27,611 nucleotides of DNA from SMWC01 sp964466315 (GTDB lineage Bacteria; Pseudomonadota; Gammaproteobacteria; Steroidobacterales; Rariloculaceae): NCBI GenBank assembly GCA_964466315.1, contig CAYXNS010000036.1:1-27611 (forward strand). The letters run 5' to 3'. This document shows, piece by piece, positions 7,488 to 14,266 of this stretch (positions are counted from its first letter, which is position 1; every line of letters begins with the position of its first letter). Position numbers and translations under genes: made by a program. Below the pieces are notes generated by a model. That model was not told the origin of the DNA and did not search any database. It saw nothing but the letters and a program-made list of their open reading frames with translations.

Positions 7488-8861
7488 CTAGAGAAGCCCG
7501 ATAGCGTTCAGGAAGATGATGATCACGGCGACAGGTGCGATAAAGCGTGCGGCGAAACGCCAGGCCTGGTAGCCGGCACCAGAGTCGGGATCCAACTCAT
7601 CCGCAGACGAGTTCCGACACATTACCCAGGCCGAAAAAAAGACGATTGCCAGGCCACCGAGTGGCAACATGATATTAGCCGTGAGCAAGTCGAGATTATC
7701 GAAGATGGTTCTACCGAAAGGCTGGAAGTCCTCGAGTAAGTTGAACGACCAGATGCTCAGGAACCCAAGCAACCAGATCGTGCCGCCGACGAAAATGGCC
7801 GCGCTTGCTCGGCTCAACTCGCGCGCCTCGATGAGCCACGCTACGGCCGGCTCCATGAGGCTGATCGCGGAGGTCCAGGCCGCGAACGTGAGTAGAAGAA
7901 AAAACAAAACGGAAATGATGACACCGCCCGGAATCTGGCCGAACGCCAACGGTAACGACTGGAAGATCAGTCCCGGCCCGGTCGCCGGGTCGAGCCCGTT
8001 GGCGAAGACGATCGGAAATATCACGAGGCCGGCCAGGATTGCGATGCCGGTATCAGCACAAACAACCGCGATAGATATGCGGGCGATTGAGGTCTCTGCC
8101 GGCAGATAAGCGCCGTAGGCCATGACCGCGCCCATGCCGATGCTCAGCGTAAAGAACGCGTGGCCGAGTGCAGACAAGACGCCCGCCTGAGTCAGTTCAG
8201 AGAACTTCGGTTGAAACATGAAGCGTAGTCCGGCCGCGAAGTCGCCCGCGATAATGCTGTAGCCGAGTAGTACCAGCAACAGCACGACCAGCGCCGGCAT
8301 CAGCACACGAACGGCTCGCTCGAGCCCGCGTTCGACACCCTTGGATACGACGACCGTCGTCATGATCATGAATGAAGTCTGCCAGAAGGCCGTGGTAAGC
8401 CAGCTCCCGGACACGCCCGCGAAGATCTCGCTGACTCGCTCCGCGCCGGCGTCTTCGAACGAACCCATAGCGCCTTCGAAAACATAAGCGACCACCCATC
8501 CCGCGATGACGCTGTAGTAGGAGAGGATCATATAGCCACTGATGACACCGACAACGCCGACGAGACCCCAATGCCGGCTGCCACCCTCCTCTTCGCCGAG
8601 TAATCTCATCGTCGCGATCGGGTTGCGTCTTCCGCGACGGCCGACGAGGATCTCAGCCATCATGATCGGCAAGCCGACGACAAACACACAGACCAGGTAC
8701 ATCAGAACAAACGCGCCACCGCCATTGACGCCGGTAATATAGGGAAATTTCCAGATGTTGCCGAGGCCGATCGCAGAGCCCGATACCGCCAGGATGAAGG
8801 CAAACCGCGACGACCAGTAGCCGTGCATAGAAATACGGCGTTCGGCAACGGACTCGACCAC
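7488..8861 (-). CDS. Sodium-dependent transporter, neurotransmitter:sodium symporter (NSS/SNF) family
   Basis: A 457-residue inner-membrane protein with the LeuT-type signature in the first helix, SRFAFILAVSGSAIGLGNIWKFPYITGVNGGGAFVLMYL (residues about 17-55). The unwound G-L-G-N-I-W-K-F-P-Y forms the sodium and substrate site. About eleven to twelve hydrophobic segments follow to the C-terminus (FIAPVAVIIIFLNAIGLL). NSS proteins import amino acids or similar amines with Na+; the substrate here is not predictable. GTG at 8861 is taken as start because GAGGGAG lies about 9 nt upstream; ATG at codon 12 is the alternative. The gene sits between smpB (divergent) and ratA (6 nt downstream, same strand), a position not occupied by a transporter in E. 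coli. Confidence 0.93.
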   Translation of the reverse strand: MVESVAERRISMHGYWSSRFAFILAVSGSAIGLGNIWKFPYITGVNGGGAFVLMYLVCVFVVGLPIMMAEILVGRRGRRNPIATMRLLGEEEGGSRHWGLVGVVGVISGYMILSYYSVIAGWVVAYVFEGAMGSFEDAGAERVSEIFAGVSGSWLTTAFWQTSFMIMTTVVVSKGVERGLERAVRVLMPALVVLLLVLLGYSIIAGDFAAGLRFMFQPKFSELTQAGVLSALGHAFFTLSIGMGAVMAYGAYLPAETSIARISIAVVCADTGIAILAGLVIFPIVFANGLDPATGPGLIFQSLPLAFGQIPGGVIISVLFFLLLTFAAWTSAISLMEPAVAWLIEARELSRASAAIFVGGTIWLLGFLSIWSFNLLEDFQPFGRTIFDNLDLLTANIMLPLGGLAIVFFSAWVMCRNSSADELDPDSGAGYQAWRFAARFIAPVAVIIIFLNAIGLL

Positions 8862-8931
8862 GTTGGATTCTCCCTCGGCGCGCTTTTTATTGCGTGTTAT
8901 TTGTGCCGGATTTTAGGATCATTGTGCCAGC

Positions 8932-9411
8932 ATGGCTAGAAAGACCCGCAAACAGTCACCCTCCTCCATCGCGGTCAACAAGAAAGCCCGCTTCAACTAC
9001 TTTATCGAAGAGCGGCTCGAGGCCGGACTCGCGCTCGAGGGGTGGGAGGTCAAGAGCCTCAGAACCGGAAAAGCGCAGCTCGCCGAGAGCTACGTCATCG
9101 TACGCGACGGCGAGATCTGGCTGCTTGGCGCGCATCTGACACCATTGGCGTCGGCATCGAGTCACGTTAACGCCGATCCGACGAGAACGCGGAAACTGTT
9201 GTTACATCGCAAGGAGATCGATCGTCTCAGTGGTCTCGTCGAGCGTCGTGGCTACACGCTCGTGCCGCTGGAACTCTACTGGGGGCGCGGTAGAGCGAAG
9301 CTCGCAATCGGCCTCGCCAAGGGTAAGAAACAGTACGACAAACGCGCTACCGAGAAGGATCGCGACTGGGAGCGCGATAAAGCCCGGGCAATGAAAGCCA
9401 TCAATCGTTGA
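8932..9411 (+). CDS. smpB: SsrA-binding protein SmpB
   Basis: SmpB binds tmRNA and delivers it to stalled ribosomes for trans-translation. The 159-residue protein is complete: a basic N-terminus with VNKKARFNYFIEERLEAGLALEGWEVKSLR, and an oligonucleotide-binding barrel with GKAQLAESYVIVRDGEIWLLGAHLTPL. The LYWGRGRAKLAIGLAKGKKQYDKR segment follows. A C-terminal positively charged tail (DKRATEKDRDWERDKARAMKAINR) reads the empty mRNA channel. The ATG at 8932 is used; the AGGA upstream is about 13 nt away, so the ribosome site is weak. Its partner ssrA begins 388 bp downstream on the same strand. Confidence 0.98.
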   Translation: MARKTRKQSPSSIAVNKKARFNYFIEERLEAGLALEGWEVKSLRTGKAQLAESYVIVRDGEIWLLGAHLTPLASASSHVNADPTRTRKLLLHRKEIDRLSGLVERRGYTLVPLELYWGRGRAKLAIGLAKGKKQYDKRATEKDRDWERDKARAMKAINR

Positions 9412-9415
9412 TTTT

Positions 9416-9598
9416 CTATTGCAGGAGCGGCTGATCGACGTGCACCGTGACGAGGAAACGGTCGGTCGAAGCGGGATCGTCATTATGTAAAATAGAGCTT
9501 CGGGCCTGCTCAGCCTCGTGGTCCTGTAGGTAAAGAGTCTCCTCCGCGGCTCCGATTGCCTGCCTCAGCAGCGCACCGACCTCGGGCGGCAACCGCAC
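9416..9598 (-). CDS. Small hypothetical protein between smpB and ssrA, start unclear
   Basis: A reading frame on the minus strand ends 5 nt after smpB and is open from 9418 back to a stop near 9682, giving about 87 codons. No ATG is found in it. The first GTG is at 9598, which would give a 60-residue product ending LVTVHVDQPLLQ. The extended frame has protein-like composition (RYAATYRFPKII upstream; LPPEVGALLRQAIGAAEETLYL in the short form) and codon use like its neighbours. It may be a real short gene with an unusual start or the tail of a decayed gene. I do not recognise a family. Confidence 0.35.
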   Translation of the reverse strand: MRLPPEVGALLRQAIGAAEETLYLQDHEAEQARSSILHNDDPASTDRFLVTVHVDQPLLQ

Positions 9599-9761
9599 CT
9601 CTTTCAGGCAGGAGCTATTCTCGTTGTAATCGGCGATAATTTTAGGGAACCGGTAAGTCGCAGCATAGCGGGTTTCTCTTTATTTATCAATTGGTTAAAA
9701 ATTATATTGGGCAGGAACCCGGTTGCCGCCGGATGGTCACGACCTTGTGTGCCGTTGTCTA

Positions 9762-9789
9762 TTGAATTCTGGCCCCATAGCCCTAAACT
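9762..9789 (+). promoter_or_regulatory. Putative sigma-70 promoter of ssrA
   Basis: TTGAAT (9762-9767) and TAAACT (9784-9789) are separated by 16 nt and lie 9 nt before the mature 5' end of tmRNA. Position and spacing fit a promoter giving a short 5' leader that RNase P would remove. Confidence 0.5.
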
Positions 9790-9798
9790 TAAAGCCTT

Positions 9799-10156
9799 GG
9801 GGGCGATCGGCTTCGACGTGGGTCGTGAACCTTCAAGTGCATGCCGAGGGGCAGCCTACCTCGTAAAACCAACTGCAAACCTTATAGTTGCCAACGACGA
9901 CAACTACGCGCTAGCAGCTTAAAAACCTGCCTAGTGCCTTCTGCCCGGTTCGTGCTTGTGCGTCCGGTTCCAGGAGTCATCATCGCAAGCTCGCTGGATG
10001 GACCGTCTGGGGCCTGAACGTTAAACCCTAACCAGGCTGGCTTTGAGTTTTCCCTGCCCGTCGGGTAGCTCAGAGTGAGATCAAAGACGGACTAAGCATG
10101 TAGAGCTTGGAGCGGAACACTTGCGGACGCGGGTTCGATTCCCGCCGCCTCCACCA
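9799..10156 (+). ncRNA. ssrA: Transfer-messenger RNA (tmRNA)
   Basis: tmRNA rescues stalled ribosomes with SmpB and tags the unfinished protein for proteolysis. The 358-nt gene has both tRNA-like ends. The 5' GGGGGCG (9799-9805) pairs with CGCCTCC (10146-10152), including one G-U, and is followed by discriminator A and an encoded CCA (10154-10156). The family block GGCTTCGACG follows the 5' stem, and the T-arm CGGGTTCGATTCCCG precedes the 3' stem. The internal reading frame at 9890-9922 encodes the tag. This is a one-piece, non-permuted tmRNA. The 3' end is a common integration site for genomic islands, and the accessory region of this window starts right behind it; no duplicate of the 3' end was found downstream within the window. 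Confidence 0.97.
9890..9922 (+). other. tmRNA proteolysis-tag reading frame (ANDDNYALAA)
   Basis: Ten codons, GCC through GCT, followed by TAA encode ANDDNYALAA. The E. coli tag is ANDENYALAA; here position 4 is Asp in place of Glu, while the ClpXP-recognised C-terminal ALAA is kept. The resume codon GCC is preceded by TATAGTT, analogous to the E. coli AGTC-type upstream determinant. Confidence 0.93.
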
Positions 10157-10515
10157 CTATCTCCTTGTAATCAATATGTTAGGAGCATGTTGGGTTTCGA
10201 CCCAACATCCGCTCCCACATCCCTCCGGGAATATCTGACCCAGAACACATCCGGGTGATCTCTCTTCGCAAGAGCCTGAACCGAAGCTCTGGCGACAAGC
10301 CTTTTCGAGCTAGATGGCGGCGAATCCCTGGATGATCAAGCCTTCAGCGCCGGCGGATGCCGATTTCGGGAGGTTGCAAGGCAAGGGTGCTCAGACGGGA
10401 CGAAAAAGCGCACGTTCTGGTTCGTTTCCTTGATCGTCTGCCCGGGAGCGCGCGGGATCAGTCGCTTCTTTCCGCCGTTTGCAGGCGTAGTAGCTCGGAC
10501 TGGATGTCAGGCCGC
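10157..10515. other. Non-coding gap between ssrA and the helicase remnant
   Basis: No convincing gene is seen in these 359 bp. The segment holds a strong hairpin (10187-10208) and short stop-broken frames. It is the left edge of the accessory region at the ssrA 3' end. No integrase gene and no copy of the ssrA 3' end is present here. Confidence 0.6.
10187..10208. repeat. Perfect 9-bp hairpin with TTCG loop downstream of ssrA
   Basis: ATGTTGGGT and ACCCAACAT form a perfect 9-bp stem around TTCG. It lies 30 nt after the tmRNA CCA end. There is no T-run on either side, so it is not a standard intrinsic terminator, although a role in ending or processing ssrA transcripts is possible. Confidence 0.6.
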
Positions 10516-10860
10516 TTACCGACCCAGGTCCACCCCGAGCTGGGAAGAGAACTCGACAATACTCTCATCCAGTTTGATGTCGTCCACTCGCAGCGGTCGG
10601 TTTAAAGTGATCCCATCCAGCGTTAGACAGCGACTCAGCGCCACATACGCCTGTCCTCGCTCGAACGTGCCCCGATCGAGATCGATCGTCACGCTATCAA
10701 GCGTTAGCCCTTGTGCCTTGTGGATGGTCACGGCCCGGGCTACTTGGAATACGTACCTCTGCCCGTCCATCCGCGTCGGCTCGTCTAAGCCTTCGTCATG
10801 CGGATTCACTACCGCTACCGATCTCGATCGCTGCAAGTAGCTGATCAACGAACCCGCCAC
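10516..10860 (-). pseudogene. C-terminal remnant of a Pif1/RecD-type DNA helicase
   Basis: Only the end of a superfamily 1B helicase is left. The segment AVTIHKAQGLTLDSVTIDLDR carries the motif V region (HKAQG), followed by RGTFERGQAYVALSRC (motif VI) and the family tail LTLDGITLNRPLRVDDIKLDESIVEF. The Walker A motif and the rest of the first RecA domain, expected several hundred residues earlier, are missing. The first twenty or so codons of the frame (before NPHDEG) overlap the 3' end of the upstream coiled-coil ATPase gene in another frame. This suggests that a deletion joined the two. In its intact form such a helicase would unwind DNA 5' to 3'. As it stands it cannot be an active motor. 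Its strand and neighbours suggest it was the third gene of the phosphoesterase-ATPase unit. Confidence 0.75.
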
Positions 10861-12316
10861 ACTCCTCTCGAGTGAAAGCTCCCGAATCGATCATGCCGTG
10901 AACCTGCGCTATTACATGCAAGCGAATCTCGGCCAGACTGGGAGCCGGTCGGAAATCTACGTAACCGTTGTCCTCAAGGTATGCTCGCAAAGCTATCAGA
11001 GAACCAGCCCTGAAACCCTTAACTCGATTTTCTGATCGATCAGAAAACGCGGCAAGAAAGCGCTCAGCATCCCCATTTAAGTCAGCTGCTAGCGCCGTCA
11101 ACCGGGGCAGGAACGTTCCGGAAACTTCTCCGCTGTTTCGCAAGACTTCACCATCTACTAACTTTCCGCGGCCGATAGCTCGGCGCTCAAAAATCTCACG
11201 AGCGCACTCACAAAGCCCATCCAATCGCTGACGGAGCTTCAACGGCGCAAACCGATCGGCGCGACCAGATGCAGACAGTGACATCCATTGGCCTATCGTC
11301 GTGATTCGCGTCTCACGAATTAAGGAATATAGCGAATTCAGATCGTCACGTAACAAGTAGAACAAGTGTAGTGACTCGACGGGTTTCTCCGCATCAACGG
11401 ATGGCACCTCCAATACAACGCCGTACTGCTCTGCCGTCATGTTTCCCGGTTTCTGAATTTCTGGCACAGAAGGCGCTCTAAGCAGCGCGGCATCCGTGAT
11501 CGCAGCCTGGCCACTGCGCTCTTTGCCAAGATCGATGACGTTCAGAGCGGCTTCGCCACTATCCCCACAGACGACTTTCCAGGCGGCCGCATCCGATGGA
11601 TTCGCTGTCATATAGAAAATCTGTCTACCGTCTTTTGCAAGGAGTAGCAGGCTCTCAGCTACCGCTTTGAACCGCACGGGATCAGCGGTACTTAACGCCT
11701 CATCAAACAGTAACGGCACTTTCGAGCCGCGCTCCGCGTGCACCGCAAACGCAATACGTACGGCAAGCAAAAGCTGAATCCTTGTGCCGTCGGATAGTTG
11801 GGAGAGTTCGAGGCTTCTCGCCGCGGAGGTGTCACGAGCTCTGAACTCTGGCTCGTCCGCATCGGGAAGCAGAAGCTCGTAAGCATTGTGCGTAAATGCT
11901 CTGAAATAATCAGCAGCCAACTCGAGAACAGGCGGACGGCTCGACCGCTCGTGTTCCGTGTCGACCTCCTCCAGCAAGAATCGACCGGCAGTTTGAGTCT
12001 GTATCTGCTCACACAGAGACAGTAGTGCACTCTGCGTCTCGCTCAGGCCAGCTAACGCAATCTCCAATGCGTCGCCGCTCCTCGCTTCTCTGACTCTGCT
12101 CTCGATGCCACCGATCTCATTCGAGATCTCCTCATGTTTTTCAGCGATCTGCGTCGCTTTGTCATGTTGCAGCTCGACGGCATCCTGTGTCGTGTTGAGC
12201 AAATCAGATCGCTCATCGAGACTACGCTCAAGTACCCGAACTCGGCGAAGGTTTTGCTCGCGATCCTGCTTAAGCACGGCATAAGCTGGCAATCGATTTA
12301 CCAACTGCATAAGCAA
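10796..12316 (-). CDS. C-terminal half of a YhaN/Rad50-like ATPase (signature motif and Walker B)
   Basis: This frame is the continuation, in the same register, of the ATPase at 12401-14266, separated only by one TAA. It starts with a coiled coil (to about residue 110). The ABC-type signature LSQLSDGTRIQLLLAVRIAF is near 165-185 and Walker B VPLLFDEALSTAD near 195-210. Then comes DGRQIFYMTAN, as in YhaN/Rad50 head domains. About 250 further residues follow Walker B (from KVVCGD to GSGSESA), a helical extension that simple YhaN-like proteins do not show. I cannot assign a domain to it. A TTG at 12316 and an ATG at 12310 are possible starts. AAGGGAGAGAGAG just upstream resembles a strong ribosome site, so the half may be made as a separate polypeptide. 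The stop lies inside the helicase remnant. Confidence 0.75.
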   Translation of the reverse strand: MLMQLVNRLPAYAVLKQDREQNLRRVRVLERSLDERSDLLNTTQDAVELQHDKATQIAEKHEEISNEIGGIESRVREARSGDALEIALAGLSETQSALLSLCEQIQTQTAGRFLLEEVDTEHERSSRPPVLELAADYFRAFTHNAYELLLPDADEPEFRARDTSAARSLELSQLSDGTRIQLLLAVRIAFAVHAERGSKVPLLFDEALSTADPVRFKAVAESLLLLAKDGRQIFYMTANPSDAAAWKVVCGDSGEAALNVIDLGKERSGQAAITDAALLRAPSVPEIQKPGNMTAEQYGVVLEVPSVDAEKPVESLHLFYLLRDDLNSLYSLIRETRITTIGQWMSLSASGRADRFAPLKLRQRLDGLCECAREIFERRAIGRGKLVDGEVLRNSGEVSGTFLPRLTALAADLNGDAERFLAAFSDRSENRVKGFRAGSLIALRAYLEDNGYVDFRPAPSLAEIRLHVIAQVHGMIDSGAFTREECGGFVDQLLAAIEIGSGSESA

Positions 12317-12400
12317 TTCTCTCTCTCCCTTCTTGATGCCACGAGCCTGATAGTACTCTTCAGTTCGCCTCTCGATCGCGTTCTTGCGATCTCTCTCATA

Positions 12401-14266
12401 TTAGAGTAGACTTGTCGCGGACTTGCGTAACGCTACGCCATTGTCGTATTCAGCTAATCGATCTTTTAGACCCACTAGGTCCGCCTCTAACCCAGCCGCA
12501 TCAGTGCTGATTTCGTATCCGAAGGGCTCAAGGAAAGCACAGGCATCCTTGATAGTTCTAGAACATTGCGTAGTGATGTTATCCACAAGGGTGCTGGCTT
12601 CGGCCAACGCTCTAGACGCATCGTGAACCGCACGATATCGGTAAACTAAATCCGCTAGGGAAAGATCCGAGACCATCTGAACTCCAACTCCCGATTGCAG
12701 TTCCACTCTTGCGCTCTCGTGCTCAAGTTTCTCGCGTTGAAGTTGCTCAAGTTGCGACTGAACCATTGTGCGCTGTGCGGTCTGCTCCTCGGCTAGATTA
12801 GCCTTCATAATTCGCTGATCCAGGTCGACCAGAAGTAGAGACACATCCTTTCGGGACCAGCTCTCAGGTTTCCCCAATCCACTGCCCTCGAACTGACGGG
12901 CAAGCCGCAGCAGCTCTGCACCGGCATCCTGGCCGATGGTTGATAGAAAGAACACAACGAGAAGTACGCCAGCGCCAAGTCCAGCGAGCCCGATCCAAAG
13001 CGGCGCGAGGAAGTACGCTAGAACGACTGCCAGTGCGCTCATTACCGCGCAACCCGCAAGCAGCCAAGCGGGAATCTTGATATGCGCAGTCTGTGGAGCA
13101 CTAAGCCACTCCCGCAGTACGCCCGCACCACGAATCAGTGTGTCTCGGTCTTCGGGGGACGCTGTAGATTCAAGTGCTTCGAGCCGCCCTCGTAAGGCTG
13201 CCCCTCGTCCATCCAGGTCATCGCACCGCTTCACGAAGGCCGCGACCTGATCTATAGCTTCGAACGACAAATCGGGTGCCGAACCAGCATGGTCCTTCCC
13301 CCCAAGAATGAATTCGGCTGAAGCTAAAGCCGCCTTTGCCTGGTCATCTTTCTCACGCGCGCCGCGAAGATTGCGCTCTTGATCACGGAGGTCGCTCACA
13401 CGCATCATCCAGCTACTAAGATCACTCGAAGTCGGCCGCTGAGCGTCAAAACGTGCGAGCCGGATTCTAGTGATCGTCTCTGCTACTTCCAGCTCAAGCG
13501 CCTTGATCGCTGACTCACAACCATCGAGATCACTTTCCTGTTGATCGACATAATCGATCTCATCACCGGTGAAACAATCAAGACTGGATGGAAACGAAGC
13601 GAGTTCTTCATCAAGGTTATCTCCAATCTTGCGCAAACCCGCTAATTCAATGGCATCTCCCAGCATCTTAAGTTCGCGCTCGGCTTTTTTAGCGGACCGC
13701 TGCTGGTCTTCAAGCTCGACGAGTCGATCCTCATCAGCGGCGAGAGCGCTGAATCTGCTCTGCACTCTGCCGACTTCTGCCTTCGCGTCGGCGATCGCGC
13801 GCCTCTCCTTGACACCAGGTCTAGTTTTAGCGGCAAAACTATCGTTGATTACACGTTGCACATCGTATCCGCCCGCCATCTGGATACGAATTCGCCGGGC
13901 AATCTCCTTGTCGGTGGCGCTATGCTCCTGCATGAGATCTCGAACGCCCAATCTGTAGCACGTGGCAAGATGTCTATCCGGAAGAGATGGCGACTCCACG
14001 CTGATGCCGTCTCTATCCCAAGAGACCCGTTGACTCTCATACTCTGCTCGCAACGTTTGGCCGTCTTCGTCCCAGAGTGTTTCAATCTCCAGACGTGGAG
14101 GAGAATCTCGGCCAGGCCAGAGGGTCGCCGCCAAAGCCCGACAGATCGATGTCTTTCCGGATCCATTCGGACCCACAACAACGTTGATCTGCTCAGACAA
14201 ATCGTCCAGCGTAAACGACTGCGTGATGCCCGGCGCACGACCGAGAAATAAGCGCCGCAGTATCAC
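12401..14266 (-). CDS. N-terminal half of a YhaN/Rad50-like coiled-coil ATPase (Walker A, membrane-type hairpin)
   Basis: A 621-residue polypeptide with an SMC/Rad50-type N-terminal head: ILRRLFLGRAPGITQSFTLDDLSEQINVVVGPNGSGKTSICRALAATLWPGRD. Walker A is near residues 31-39. Long coiled-coil stretches follow (about 165-320 and 470-620). Between them two hydrophobic segments (about 395-445: IPAWLLAGCAVMSALAVVLAYFL and WIGLAGLGAGVLLVVFFL) form a hairpin like that known in Bacillus YhaN. The frame then meets TAA at 12403-12401 and continues in register into the C-terminal half; the full frame would be about 1156 residues. GTG at 14266 overlaps the TGA of the phosphoesterase gene by 4 bp, so the pair is translationally coupled. 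Proteins of this type work with an SbcD-like nuclease on DNA ends. Function here is inferred from domains. Confidence 0.8.
   Translation of the reverse strand: MILRRLFLGRAPGITQSFTLDDLSEQINVVVGPNGSGKTSICRALAATLWPGRDSPPRLEIETLWDEDGQTLRAEYESQRVSWDRDGISVESPSLPDRHLATCYRLGVRDLMQEHSATDKEIARRIRIQMAGGYDVQRVINDSFAAKTRPGVKERRAIADAKAEVGRVQSRFSALAADEDRLVELEDQQRSAKKAERELKMLGDAIELAGLRKIGDNLDEELASFPSSLDCFTGDEIDYVDQQESDLDGCESAIKALELEVAETITRIRLARFDAQRPTSSDLSSWMMRVSDLRDQERNLRGAREKDDQAKAALASAEFILGGKDHAGSAPDLSFEAIDQVAAFVKRCDDLDGRGAALRGRLEALESTASPEDRDTLIRGAGVLREWLSAPQTAHIKIPAWLLAGCAVMSALAVVLAYFLAPLWIGLAGLGAGVLLVVFFLSTIGQDAGAELLRLARQFEGSGLGKPESWSRKDVSLLLVDLDQRIMKANLAEEQTAQRTMVQSQLEQLQREKLEHESARVELQSGVGVQMVSDLSLADLVYRYRAVHDASRALAEASTLVDNITTQCSRTIKDACAFLEPFGYEISTDAAGLEADLVGLKDRLAEYDNGVALRKSATSLL

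Noticed and set aside
9707..9922. 71-codon plus-strand frame ending in NYALAA
   Set aside because: It is the tmRNA gene read through; only the last ten codons are translated, as the tag.
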